A stretch of DNA of 64,000 nucleotides from Linnemannia elongata (Eukaryota; Mortierellomycota; Mortierellomycetes; Mortierellales; Mortierellaceae): NCBI GenBank assembly GCA_036320915.1, contig JAXBDG010000002.1, forward strand, positions 2,604,001 through 2,668,000, read 5' to 3'. Both the position numbers and the translations under genes were made by a program. Positions 1 to 10,641 of the stretch are shown in pieces. Numbering within the stretch: the first letter of the stretch is position 1; the number at the start of each line of letters is the position of its first letter. The notes below the pieces were generated by a model, which saw only the letters and a program-made list of their open reading frames with translations, was not told where the DNA came from and did no database searches.

Positions 1-1400
1 GTGTCCAGGTCTCGAACAACATATCCTCGAAGTAAACCTTCGAGACCTTCTCGATCTGGGTTTGATCGAACAAATCGCCCAAGGTGCCATAGGTCGTCTT
101 GAAGTGACGGATCGAATCCATCATAGCTTGGTTTTGTTGAGGAACCCAGTCCGAGGTCCTAAATTGGTCATCTGCGAGCTCGGCGATCCCGATCTGAATA
201 ATCACGTTCCAGCAGATCTTGTTTCCGGGAACTGTGAATGTCGTCCACTACATCATGTTCGTGAGAAAATCGACAATAGTTAGACGGACAGTCGTAATAT
301 TGTATAGTGCGTTGTATGAAAGAATTGTAATAACCTTACAGTGTAGGGTGTCTTCTTGTCTCCAATAATAAAGTTAATGTCGCAATCCTCCTTGAGAACG
401 CAGGGGTACTTCTCCGGGTCCAGTTCGTTGGTTGTGCCCACTAGTGAAATGTACCCTCTGCTCATAGCCTTGGTGTCTGCCTTGGGGAGAAGTCCTTGTT
501 TGTCCATTGTCTTGTAGAGGTGTTGACGGACCGCGCTGTGAGCGCCGTCGGCTCCGACAAGAATATCTCCATGAACTGTGGTGTTGTCGCTGAATCGGAG
601 CATGACCCCTTCGTGATTTTGTTGGAACGAGAGGATCTTCTTGGACATGTGCATCTTCTCGGAGGGGATCTGCTTGAACAACATGTCGTACAACTCGGGA
701 CGGGCGAACAGGATGCGATCATATCCAACCCTACAGTGTAAACAAGTGTAAAGTCGAGCGTGTGAGGATTCTTCCAATGATACAAGCGAAAAGTACAATA
801 GAAACTCAATGAGTTGAACGTACGCGTCGGCGGGGATGCCCTCGTCTCTGGCAATGACCTTCAATTGATCAGTGTAATAGGACGAATTCTTGAAGCTCTT
901 GGAGAACGACATGAGCTCCTCATAAAGTCCAATTTGCTCAAAAGCGGGAAGGATGTTTGGCGACTATCGGAGGACGCATGGTAAGGATAAACTTTGTTCA
1001 AGAGAGGAAACATTCACAACGTGCATATGTATGGTCATAAATGACAAGAACGAACAAAAAAATATTCAGGAAGGATAAAATACCAGTGACATGATCGCAC
1101 CTGCAATTTAAGAAAACAAAACCACAGAAAATGTTAGCAAGGACGCAAAGGTAATAGATTTGATGGGAATGAGGTACAATTAAGAAGAAGATCCTTACCA
1201 AGGGGCTTGATCTCGGCTGTCCGCTCAAAGATCTCATAAGGAATACCTGCCATCTCGAGGAGGATGCCGAGGAAGAGACCAGCGAGACCAGCACCGGCAA
1301 TAAGGACACGTGGGGGATCGTCGGTCACCAGGGGGGGAAGATCACTGCCCTTGTACCCGACGGAAGGAAGGGGTGCGGTGCTGTCGTTATCAGTGGTCAT
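1..1400 (-). CDS. FAD-dependent monooxygenase, 3' end outside window
   Basis: Flavoprotein hydroxylase of the UbiH/PHBH-like class, which oxidises small aromatic or polyketide substrates with NAD(P)H and O2; the substrate cannot be inferred. Five exons close in frame: 1400-1199, 1100-1084 (only 17 nt), 963-824, 730-340 and 247 to the window edge. The N-terminus carries the dinucleotide-binding motif VLIAGAGLAGL followed by an acidic residue (EIFER). Exon 4 carries the second FAD/NADPH motif, DILVGADGAHSAVR. The last visible exon reads WTTFTVPGNKICW and continues off the edge, so the third FAD motif (GDAAH type) is not in the window. The ATG at 1400 is chosen because it precedes the Rossmann strand by about 30 residues. 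The very small exon 2 is required to join KPLG to the IMSL-SPNILPAF segment expected in this family. Family call firm, substrate unknown. Confidence 0.88.
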
Positions 1401-2762
1401 TGTTAGAAAAGTGTAATAGGGTGATTAAGTAGGGCAAGCGTGGAAACAAGGGGATAAAAAAACGTGGCTGAAACGATTATAAAGGAAGGGAAGGGGGGTG
1501 GAGAGAGAGAAAGGAAGGTGAGTGCGAAACAACGAAGGTGAGAGAGGAATGGGAGATGAGGAGAGACAAGGTGAAGGAATGAATGATGACAAAAAGTATG
1601 AAGAATGAGAGAGATGAGGCTAATCAACTTTCTTCATTCCTTCTTGCCATTGTTTTGCCCATGCTACGACGTTTGTCTCCGACCTTGGTACATGGCAGCG
1701 ACACCTGTTTTCTGTGGGAGCGGAGAAGGGATTTTCTTTTCTCTCGGTGAGCAATGGGTGCAAAGAATAAAATCCTGTTTATTGCGATATGCAAGAGAGA
1801 GTGAGAGAGAGAGAGAGAGAGAGGCTTATGAAGGTTATGATCGAAACCTTGTTAGCATGGCATTGCATGTATGGTATGCCTGAGTGGCGCAACAGAGAGT
1901 GGATCTCGCCCATACTGCATGTCCCCTTCATTACTAGCGACAAAGCGACCTCCAATTCCTGCTAAAACAAAGGCTGTAAAAGCCGATATCGAGGGATTGA
2001 AAAGCAACGTCGCTATGAACGCTTGGCTGCCACAAGCTAGTTAATTGGACTTTCTTGAAAATCTCTGGAGCAAACAGGATAGAGGATTTCATACGTATAA
2101 TAAGCGATCTGATAGTGGAGTCCTGGTAGTGCTTGAAAGGCTGAGCGTTTCTGGCAGATTTTCGTACGTTCAGGCATGACAAATATGCTGAGTAGTCTGG
2201 AGACCGTAAGGACGTCTTAAGCAAAAACTGAAAAATGGTGCCTTTCGGCCCCGTGGCTGTATCAACTATAGTTGGAACTTTGTGGGCGTACACATAAGTT
2301 TGTTTGCTGCTGTGTTGGCAACGAAGAGAGCAAACAAACAAAAACAAGCTGGAAAAATTGGGGAATGGCGATTTCGGTGGAAAGGAGAAAAGGAAAAAAA
2401 AGGGGATAAGAGTTGGATGCTTCCAGCGAAAGGTGAGGAAGGATAATGACGCCAAAATTTGAAAATGTCCTCCTAGATAGGCAATTGCTGTACATGTGCT
2501 GTATTCATGTCTTCCTGTGTACGAGAAAGAAGGCAAAAGGGGCAACATCCAATAGTCTGGTTCACAAGGTAATCTAAAAAAGACATGGTGTCAATGGTGT
2601 GTCTTGCATTGTGCCATTTAAACAAAAACGTAGCCCCTCCCTTTCTTTTCTTTCGAAGAAAACCCAAATAAAAGAGAATGAAGAACAAAGCATCAAGCAA
2701 CAGGGGACTGATAATAACCACAAAACTTTACTTGCATTATGCTTAACAATGACCTACGTAGC
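1401..2762. other. Intergenic, low-complexity with a relic of the array repeat
   Basis: No convincing gene. Holds a GA microsatellite near 1798-1822 and, at about 2330-2450, a diverged copy of the intergenic element that recurs upstream of array genes. Open frames here are short and lack domain or splice support. Confidence 0.5.
2330..2450. repeat. Diverged copy of the array intergenic repeat
   Basis: Shares the succession of a purine-rich A tract, a GGATGCTTCCAGCGAAAGGTG-like segment and GAGGAAGG with the better preserved copies near 4258-4490, 7990-8270, 10040-10290 and 23135-23370. It is the most decayed copy and marks the outer edge of the amplified region. Confidence 0.45.
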
Positions 2763-3299
2763 TTAAATGTAGGTCTCCTTGGATGAATGAAGAGGTCCGC
2801 GGAAAAGAGTAACGGCGACTTCAATCATAACAAAGAACCCAGTAACAACAGGGACAAAAATATGACTCACTGCAACGGCACAACTAGAAACCACATCACC
2901 TTCGCTATCCTTACACGAAAAGGGTTCAATCTCAAAAGCCCCCACAGGCATCCTGTCATTCATTTCCTTGGCGATCTTGATTGAAAGGACGACAATACGG
3001 AGCTGAACACCTATCAGGAACAAAGCCGGGAGGAGCATAAGAGCCGCGCGGGCGTACTTGTTGGAGATGAGGAGTTTCTTGCCCCAGATGGAGTAGAGGT
3101 AGGCGGGGAAGAGGACGACGGAAGCGATGATGATCGCGTAGTCTCCCCAGTAAAACTCGAACCCTTCACTGCCTTCGAAATCGTCGACCCCCTTGTTCAT
3201 TAAGGGAACCAGGTACGCATAAAAGGTGAGGGTGATGCTGAAGTTGACCAGTGTCACGAAGGCCATCCAAAGGCGCAAGCCGAATATCGCAGGGGCCAT
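2763..3299 (-). CDS. Array tetraspan membrane protein, short form (copy A)
   Basis: 178-aa membrane protein of unknown function and first intact member of the array. Four hydrophobic segments are visible: about residues 7-30 (LWMAFVTLVNFSITLTFYAY), 50-70 (YAIIIASVVLFPAYLYS), 80-105 (RAALMLLPALFLIGVQL) and 147-168 (FVPVVTGFFVMIEVAVTLF). Between helices 3 and 4 lies a loop with two Cys (PFSC...SSC) that is conserved through the array and could form a disulfide. It ends just after the GPLHS motif, with no tail. The ATG at 3299 (MAPAIFG) is chosen because paralogues start identically; the upstream in-frame extension is translated microsatellite. No intron. Architecture resembles MARVEL/claudin-like four-helix proteins, but I cannot show homology. 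Confidence 0.82.
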   Translation of the reverse strand: MAPAIFGLRLWMAFVTLVNFSITLTFYAYLVPLMNKGVDDFEGSEGFEFYWGDYAIIIASVVLFPAYLYSIWGKKLLISNKYARAALMLLPALFLIGVQLRIVVLSIKIAKEMNDRMPVGAFEIEPFSCKDSEGDVVSSCAVAVSHIFVPVVTGFFVMIEVAVTLFRGPLHSSKETYI

Positions 3300-3401
3300 G
3301 TTGATGTTTCTGTGCGTTTTGGTAAGGTGTGGGGTAAAAAGGAAAGTAGGAAGAGGCTGAAAGACTGAAGAGTGCGAGAGATAGAGCGAAGGATAGAAGT
3401 A

Positions 3402-3404
3402 GGA

Positions 3405-3493
<89 letters not shown>
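3402..3493. repeat. GAAA and GA microsatellite in copy A leader
   Basis: Runs of GAAA (to about 3461) followed by GA (3462-3493) lie between the TATA-like box and the ATG of copy A, so they sit in the probable 5' untranslated leader. Length polymorphism between strains is expected. Confidence 0.9.
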
Positions 3494-3495
<2 letters not shown>

Positions 3496-3532
3496 CTGTT
3501 ATTAAAAGGAGAAAGAAGGTCAGAATCACAGT

Positions 3533-3603
3533 CCTTTAAATAGGCATATCGCTTCCTGGGCAAACCCCACTCCAGCAACCACTGATCAGGCACCATTAAC
3601 TGG
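3533..3603 (-). promoter_or_regulatory. Shared array promoter, copy A
   Basis: On the minus strand a TATA-like box CCTATTTAAAGG (3544-3533) lies about 235 bp upstream of the ATG. About 50 bp further upstream is the box CCAGTTAATGG (3603-3593). The same two boxes in the same order occur upstream of copies C and D, so I read them as the core promoter of the short-form subfamily. The function is inferred from conservation only. Confidence 0.55.
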
Positions 3604-4807
3604 TTGTGCATAAAGTGAAAAGAGCAACAAGGGTTGCCTCCTTTTCGTCCATGACTCCCTTTGTTGTCTGAGCCCAGGTTTCTTGGAGGAATTCCGAGGC
3701 GGAAACCTTCTCATCTGCCATTTCCCGCTTTCAAACTTTAAATAATTAATGTTCAAGTCCTGCTGTGGACGAGGACGCAAAAAAAGTGACAACGAGAATT
3801 CATTTTCAACACGCAATCATGGAGATCAACGACTCTATTTCTCCTTTTCTTTTACGAGCCATTATGTCTTCGATTTTGACGTTATATAACAAATCAAAAG
3901 CCCTTTCATGGTCATTCTCCTTAGGTCTCGAAACCCTTGACGTCTGTACATCCGCTTGTCGTGTGTTTTCGTTGACATCCGACACAAGCTTGATACCGAT
4001 AAAGTAGTGAGCATGCGAATAAGGTTGTGAGAATAAGGTGAGAAAAGAATAATGACCATAACAGCGTCACATGTTGCCTACTTTTTTATTTTCAAAGTCT
4101 ACTTTCGACAACCTATGAAGTGAGGTTCATGTGGCGTGAAAGAGGTAATGAAAGAGAATGGAGAGGTGGCGGCATAAAGAAGGCTTCTCTATTGCCATTT
4201 TGCCACTTGAAAAAAGATGACATGTCTTCCGCTCTTAGTGTCGTGTATTAGTGTCGTGTATTAGTGTTGTTGTTTGTGTCTGTATCTATATGTGTCCCTA
4301 TGCCAATAGCGCCTCCGGTTGTCGTAGCCGAAACCTAAGGCAAGGCAGTGGTAGCAAACAAACCAAATACAAGCATGAGAAAATAAAGTAAGTCGATATT
4401 GGTGGAAAATGAAAAAAAAAGAAAAAATAAGAGCGGGAGGAAGGGGGAGGAAGGGGGGTGTTTCCAATGGAAGGTGGGGAAGGCATATCAAATCTAAAAA
4501 AAAATGGAATCAGCAGTCTTGGTCGTGGACAGAAGTGCAGGTTAGAGGCTGAAGGGCGAAGTTCCCATGGAGTGATTATTTATGTTCCCCATATACCAGC
4601 CGGTCACTCAGTTTTACTGCCAGTTCTACCATGGCTCGCATTAACCTCTATGTTTGGATAGAATTGGGGTTTATTTGGTTTTTTATTTTTTCGCAAACGA
4701 AGAATGCGAGGGGAGAGAAGTGAATGGAAGAGAAAGGGAGGAGTGAGAAGGGGAAGGAAAAGAGGGGAAAGGAAGTGAAAGGAAAGGAAGTGAAGGTGAA
4801 AAGTAGG
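3604..4807. repeat. Intergenic part of tandem unit, with repeat copy at 4258-4490
   Basis: Non-coding spacer of the first roughly 2.05-kb unit. It shares landmarks with the other spacers: CAAACTTTAAATAATTAATG near 3730, GCATGCGAATAAGGTTGTGA near 4013, the TTAGTGTTGTTGTTTGTGTC block near 4261 and TTTCCAATGGAAGGTG near 4460. These occur in the same order at 7460-8250 and 9540-10280. No gene is supported in it. Confidence 0.7.
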
Positions 4808-5374
4808 TTAAAGGTAAGCCTCCTTGGGGGAATGAAGAGGCCCACGGAAAAGAGTAACAGCGACCTCTATGATTACGAAGAAGCTACCAACAACAGGGCC
4901 AGATAGATAACTTTGTCCTACAATGCACGCGGTACGGAGACTATTGCCAGTAGACGGACACGAGAATGGCGACACCACATACTCGGTTGGAAGGTCCTTA
5001 AAGAACTTATGGGAGCTGGAGAATGAGGTCGACTTGGCGGAGCTGGACACCAATCATGAACAAGGCAGGAAGGAGCATCAGGACGACGCGGGCGTACTTG
5101 CCAGAGACGGGGGATCGCTTGCCTCAGATGGAGTAAAGGTAGGCAGGCAGGAGGAGGACCGAAGGAACGATGGTCGCGTAATCTTCCCATGCGTACACGT
5201 ACTGGAAACCGTCGTCGTTATCGATCCTCCCTTGCTCGTACATCTCTCTAGAGCGTTTGGAATGATCTTGTTTGCCATGGGGATGTACTAGGCGTGGAAC
5301 ACGATGACGAAGATGAGGTTCTCCATGGTGACGAAGGCCATCCAGAGTCGCAGATCATAGATTGCGGGAGCCAT
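4808..5374 (-). pseudogene. Array tetraspan membrane protein, disabled copy B
   Basis: Closest to copy E (10642-11211). It begins MAPAIYDLRLWMAFVTMENL at 5374, but the Trp codon before YIPM is TAG in place of the TGG seen in copy E. A frameshift follows soon after (about 5230-5260), so the part matching YAWEDYATIVPSV is read in another frame. At least one more shift near 5040 precedes the C-terminal PFSCPSTGNS...FRGPLHSPKEAYL. The final helix and end match intact copies, so this is a recently inactivated duplicate. Confidence 0.85.
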
Positions 5375-5917
5375 GTTGATGTGTGTTTTGGAGTACGTGA
5401 ACAACCAATAAAATTAAGGAGGATAAAATGGAATGGAGAGAATGAGGGACTGAGATTCAGATGGAGAGTGAGGACGGATGAAGGACAAGAGCAGAGAAAG
5501 AATGGAAATAAAAGGTGGCTGGCACTAGATGGTAATACCGTGTTTTTGGTTTCTACTTTAACCCAATGTGCGGTGCTTCTTGTGTTGCTACTGCTCCTGT
5601 ACGAAATATGAATTCAAAGTCGACCCATCCGCTGTGTTACCTGGAAGGTTATCATGGTACTGGTACAATGAGCCCTCACCCATTTTTTCCTTCTCTAAAC
5701 AAATAGTGGCCCGAGTCCTAAAACAAAGACCGGGTGGAGTAAGTGATCCTTTTTCTGACACATACAACAAGACTGATCATTGACGCCAACGCGTCGCTCC
5801 GCCACCTGCTTCTTCCTCTTCCATTAAAAGCAGGCCGTCATCCTTTTTCGTTATAGAGAAGACGAACTTTGTTTGTATTTTTCAAGGCCTTTCCCTCTTT
5901 CCCCATTTTCTTGTCTC

Positions 5918-5959
<42 letters not shown>

Positions 5960-6540
5960 CTCATATTCCCAACAGATAAAATCAAAAACTTATTTTACTT
6001 CCCAAGATATGGAGCAAAAAAATTGCAAAGACGGTTAGTTTTGATGGCTGGCTGCAAGTAAACGCGAAAAAAAATAAACAACAGCCGGAACAACATTCCG
6101 GTCGTCGTTTACTTTTTTCAAGTTCGACTTTAAACCACCAGTGGGTTCTCTTGCGGCGTGAAGGATGAAAAAAAGGAAACTCTGTCGTCAACAAAACAAG
6201 AGCTACCAGAAAGATTCTGGGGGGGAGGGGGGGGGGGGGGGGGTTATCATGGCTTTTTGGAAGTTTGGTCGGGCTCAATTGCAGCCCCGTCTTGTCGTCT
6301 GGCCGGGAAAGTCATAAAAGGGAGACTCGAATACATGTTAGCGTAATCAACGGTGCCCATTATTGATAATCCGTGCACAAAAAAAGCAGCGATATTTGCT
6401 CTAGGATCTCGTTACAAGCGCATTTTTTTCCATGTCTGTTTGACAATGACTTACTCCAATCACCACACTTCATGTGTTTTGTACCATCATTATTTATTAG
6501 GGGTTTCACGTACGACGAATGGCAGGAAGGAAAGGAGGGA
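5375..6540. other. Spacer of the copy B/copy C interval
   Basis: No gene supported. Contains a CT tract (about 5923-5951) and a G run of 25 positions with one interruption (6219-6243), which could form a G-quadruplex on the plus strand. The AAAGTCGACCC block near 5617 corresponds to a conserved upstream block in the other units. This spacer is shorter than the others (unit about 1.73 kb). Confidence 0.55.
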
Positions 6541-7089
6541 TTATTTAATTTCAATGTTCTCAGCCGCGGCCGGGTGAAGAGGTCCCCGGAAGAGCGTAAC
6601 AGCGACCTCAATTATAGTAAGGAACCCAGTAACAACTGGGACAAAGATATGGCTCATCATAAGGGAACACTTAGCATCCACACTACCGTCGCTATTCGCA
6701 CACGAAAAGGGATCAATCTGAAGAGCAGACGAGGGTCGGCTTTCATTGACCATCTTGGCAAACTTGATCGTGAGGTCGACTTGGCGGAGCTGAACACCGA
6801 TCAGGAACAGGGCCGGGAGGAGCATAAGAACCGCACGGGCGTACTTGTTGGAGATGTGGGCTTTCTTGCCCCAGATAGAGTAGAGGTAGGCGATGAGGAG
6901 GACGACGGAAGCGATGATAATGGCATAGTCTCCCCAGTAAAACTCGTATGCCTCTTGACTCGAATCGAAACCGTCAGGGATCTTGTTTATCAAGGGGATC
7001 AGGTATGCATAGAAGGCGATGGTGATGCTGAAGTTAACCAGTGCCACGAAGACCATCACAAGGCGCAGGCCGAAGATCGCAGGGGTCAT
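6541..7089 (-). CDS. Array tetraspan membrane protein, short form (copy C)
   Basis: 182-aa four-helix protein, start MTPAIFGLRL at 7089, in line with MAPAIFG of copies A and D. It keeps FYWGDYAIIIASVVLLIAYL, NKYARAVLMLLPALFLIGVQ, the loop Cys pair (PFSC...AKC) and IFVPVVTGFLTIIEVAVTLF. The C-terminus differs from its neighbours: GPLHPAAAENIEIK replaces GPLHSPKEAYL, so the last residues are free to vary. The upstream in-frame ATG at 7332 is rejected because it would add the leader and microsatellite as protein. Function unknown. Confidence 0.82.
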   Translation of the reverse strand: MTPAIFGLRLVMVFVALVNFSITIAFYAYLIPLINKIPDGFDSSQEAYEFYWGDYAIIIASVVLLIAYLYSIWGKKAHISNKYARAVLMLLPALFLIGVQLRQVDLTIKFAKMVNESRPSSALQIDPFSCANSDGSVDAKCSLMMSHIFVPVVTGFLTIIEVAVTLFRGPLHPAAAENIEIK

Positions 7090-7289
7090 GATGATGATTA
7101 TGTGCGTTTTGGTTGGTGTGAGGGAAAAGGAAAGGAGGAAAGAGAGAGAAGGCGTGTCGGGACTAAGAGGGAGAAAGCTGTTAAATTTTACGAACGGAGC
7201 GACAGAGTGTGGTGAGGGGAATAGTTTTTGAGGATGAGGATCTGTGTGAAAGAAGAAAAAAAATATCCTCCGCAATGGGGCATCTCTGT

Positions 7290-7339
7290 CCTTTAAATAG
7301 GCCGCTCCAGGCAACAATTTACCAGTCACCATTAACTAG
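7290..7339 (-). promoter_or_regulatory. Shared array promoter, copy C
   Basis: CCTATTTAAAGG (7301-7290) is identical to the copy A TATA-like box. A CTAGTTAATGG box (7339-7329) lies upstream, here only about 27 bp away because intervening sequence is missing relative to copy A. Confidence 0.55.
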
Positions 7340-7989
7340 TTGAGAAATCGCACCGCCTCATTTTTAGCAATTGCCTCCCTTCGTTATGAGAGTCCAAAGT
7401 CGACTCCTCCAGGAAGTTTCTAGGAAGAAATTCCTTGGCAGAAATCTTATTTTGTCGCCCTTTTACCTCTTTCAAACTTTAAACAATTAATGCTCAAGTC
7501 ATAGTGTGGACGCAGGGTGGCGTAAAAAAGTAACGAGAGTTTTTTTTTTATCAAGTTGTCCTGCAGATTAACGACGCCTCTTCCTCTCTTCGTCTTTCCT
7601 CGCATCGTCCTTCCTCTCCTCGTTCTTCCTCTCCTTCTTTTCCTCATGCCTTTGTGTCTTCGATTTAACGTTACATTACAAACAAAAAGCCCATTTGTCA
7701 TCGTCATTTTTCTTTGGTATCGAAACCATTGACTACTATGCATCCGCTTTGTCGTGTCTATCTGCTGACATCTAAAACATTACATTGTTGTTACCCATAG
7801 TGTAAGAAAGCATGCGAATAAGGTTGTGAAAAAAAAATGACTAGATCAACTTCCTGGGTCGCCTACATTATATTTTTTCAAGTCTATTATAGTCTTTCGG
7901 CGGAGTGAAGTTCATGTGGTATGAAGGGAATTAATGGCTTCTCTATTGCCTTTTCTCCTTCGAAAAAAAGGCATGTTTTTAGCTGTCAG

Positions 7990-8149
7990 TGTCATGTATT
8001 AGTGTTGTTGTTTGTGTCTGTATCTGTATGTGACCCTATGCTAATAGCGCCTTCACCTGCCGTAGCCAAAATCCAAGGCATGGCAATGATAGCAACAAAC
8101 AAAACACAAGCACGAGAAAATGGGGAAAGGCGTTATTGGTGGAAAGTTG

Positions 8150-8203
<54 letters not shown>

Positions 8204-8270
8204 AGAGAAACAGGGGATGTTTCCAATGGAAGGTGTGGAAGGTGAGGAAGGGACAGCCAACCTAAAAAAT
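7990..8270. repeat. Array intergenic repeat with long A tract
   Basis: Copy of the recurrent element: TTAGTGTTGTTGTTTGTGTC block, then GCAATGATAGCAACAAACAA, an uninterrupted A run of about 52 (8150-8201), and GATGTTTCCAATGGAAGGTG. Nearly identical to the 10040-10290 copy, whose A run is about half as long. Confidence 0.8.
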
Positions 8271-8574
8271 TGAATTAGCATTCGACGTCGAGGATAGACA
8301 AGGGCTGAGAGGCGAAAATCCAATAGCCCAATTATTTGTGTTTTCCATATGCCTGCCAGCCACCCAATTGACACAAAGACCAGCGAACAAACAAAAAACT
8401 GACAAACGGTGTTGCCCGCTCGCATTTTTTTTTACTTTCAGGTCCAATATGCCTCGCACCAACATCGATGTGTGGATAGAATTGAGTTTAATCTGTTTTT
8501 TATTTTTTCGCGAACGAAGAGTGCATGGGGAGAGAAGTGAATGGATGGGAAAGGAAGAGAAGGAGGAATGCAGG

Positions 8575-9111
8575 TTAAAGGTAAGCCTCCTTGGGGGAAT
8601 GAAGGGGCCCGCGGAAAAGAGTAACTGCTACCTCGATAATCACAAAGAACCCAGCAATAATAGGGACAAAGGTTTCACTCCGCGCAAAGATACAAATAGT
8701 ATACAAATCACCGTCTCTAATCGCACACGAAAAGGGCTCTGTCTTATACTGATGCCCAGGTCGGCTCTCATTGCGCATCTTGATAAACTTGATCGTATCG
8801 TCAATTTGGTGGATCTGGACACCGATCAGGAACAAGGCAGGAAGGAGCATCAGGACGGCACGGGCGTACTTGTTAGAGACAAGGGATTTCTTGCCCCAGA
8901 TGGAGTAGATGTAGGCGGGAAGAAGGGCGAAGGAGGCGATGGCGATCGCGTAGTCTCCCCAGTAGTACTCGTAGTGTTGGCTGAATTCGCCTTCATCGGC
9001 GCCTTTGTTTATCGAGGGGATCACGTAAGCGTGGAAGGTGATGATGATGATGAAGTTCACCAGCGCCACGAAGGCCACCCAGAGGCGCAGGCCGAAGATC
9101 GCGGGGGCCAT
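8575..9111 (-). CDS. Array tetraspan membrane protein, short form (copy D)
   Basis: 178-aa paralogue, start MAPAIFGLRLWVAFVALVNF at 9111. Helices at about 7-30, 50-70, 80-103 and 147-168; loop Cys pair as PFSC...YTIC. It ends GPLHSPKEAYL, identical to copies B and E. It forms the middle of the best preserved unit pair: its stop lies 2,034 bp after that of copy C and 2,067 bp before that of copy E. No intron. Function unknown; a surface or plasma-membrane role is only an inference from topology. Confidence 0.82.
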   Translation of the reverse strand: MAPAIFGLRLWVAFVALVNFIIIITFHAYVIPSINKGADEGEFSQHYEYYWGDYAIAIASFALLPAYIYSIWGKKSLVSNKYARAVLMLLPALFLIGVQIHQIDDTIKFIKMRNESRPGHQYKTEPFSCAIRDGDLYTICIFARSETFVPIIAGFFVIIEVAVTLFRGPLHSPKEAYL

Positions 9112-9342
9112 GTTAATGTTTATGTGCGTTTTGGTTGGAGTGGGGGGAGAAAGAAAGAGGGAAGTGAAAGAGAGATTGCAAAGCGCGAGAAATGGATTGA
9201 AGAATAGGAGAGAGAGAAAAAAAGCGGGGACTAAGGAGAAAAATGTCAAAAAATACAAGAGCTAGCGAGAGAGTGAAAGAGATTGAGGGGGGTGTTTACA
9301 AAATGAAAGGAGAAAAAAAACTCGAAAGTGGGGCGTTGCTCT

Positions 9343-9413
9343 CCTTTTAAGGAAGTCAAAGCCTGTTGTGCAAACCCCTCTCCAAGCTCCATGTACCAAC
9401 CGCCATTAACTGG
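9343..9413 (-). promoter_or_regulatory. Shared array promoter, copy D
   Basis: The TATA-like box has changed to CCTTAAAAGG (9352-9343), while the upstream CCAGTTAATGG box (9413-9403) is identical to that of copy A. Conservation of the upstream box despite change in its surroundings argues that it is functional. Confidence 0.5.
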
Positions 9414-10039
9414 CTGTGCAAAAAGTGGAACTTTCGCCATGAGCTCCCTTCGTTATAAGAGCCTGAAGTCGACTCGTCCAAAAGGTTTCTTGGAAGAGTT
9501 CCAGGAAGGATATTTGTCCGACAATATCATTCCCTTCCTGTTCCCTAATTCAAACCTTAAACATTTATAGCTCCTTTCCAGGTGTGGATGAGAAAGTAAA
9601 AAGGTGATAATGAGAATTCGTTTCTAAGAAACAGCCATACAGATTAACGACGTCTCCTTCCTCCTCTCGTTGTCCTCCTTTTCTTCTCCACCTCCCTGCG
9701 TCTTTGATTTGAACATTACATAACGGACGAAAAGCCCACTTGTCATCATCATTCTTCGTTGGTGCCGAACCCTTGACTACTATACATCCGCTTTGTCGTG
9801 TCTATCCGCTGACATCCAAATCATGCTTGTTATCCATAAAGTAAGAAAGCATGCGAATAAGGTTGTGACAAGAATGTAAAAAAAAAAAAATGACCAGATC
9901 AACTTTCTGGATCGCCCATATTTTTAATTTTTTATGTCCATTATCGTCATTCAGTGGAGTGAATTTCATGTGGTATGAAGGGAATTAATGGCTTCTCTAT
10001 TGCCTTTTCTCCTTCGAAAAAAGGCATGCTTTAGCTCTT

Positions 10040-10290
10040 AGTGTCGTGTTTTAGTGTTGTTGTTTGTGTCTGTATCTGTATGTGTCCCTATGCCAATAGC
10101 GCCTTCACCTGCCGTAGCCAAAATCCAAGGCATGGCAATGATAGCAACAAACAAAACACAAGCGCGAGAAATGGGGAAAGGCGTTATTGGTGGGAAGTTG
10201 AAAAAAAAAAAAAAAAAAAAAAAATAAGAGAGAAACAGGGGATGCTTCCGATGGAAGGTGTGGAAGGTGAGGAAGGGAGAGCCAACCTAA
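10040..10290. repeat. Array intergenic repeat copy
   Basis: Nearly identical to 7990-8270 over the TGTTGTTTGTGTCTGTATCT block, the GCCTTCACCTGCCGTAGCC block and the GATGCTTCCGATGGAAGGTG block, with an A run of about 24 near 10201. The similarity extends downstream to AATCCAATAGCCCAATTATT near 10340. Confidence 0.8.
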
Positions 10291-10641
10291 AAAATCGAAT
10301 CAGCATTCGCCGCGGATAGACAAAGGGCTGAGAGGCGAAAATCCAATAGCCCAATTATTTGTGTTTTCCATATGCCAGCCAGCCACTCAGGTGATCGAAA
10401 CACCAGTTAACGAACAACAAACTACCAAACGGTATTGCCTCGCATTTTTAACTGCCAGTTCCAACATGCCTCGCACCAACCTCCATGTTTGGATAGAATT
10501 GGGGTTTATTTGGTTTTTATTTTTTCGCAAACGAAGAATGCAAGGGGAGAGAACTGAATGGAACAGAAAGAGAGAATGGAGAAGGGGAAGGAAAGGATGG
10601 GAAAGGAAGGGAAGGGAAAGGAAGTGAAGGCGAAAAGTAGG

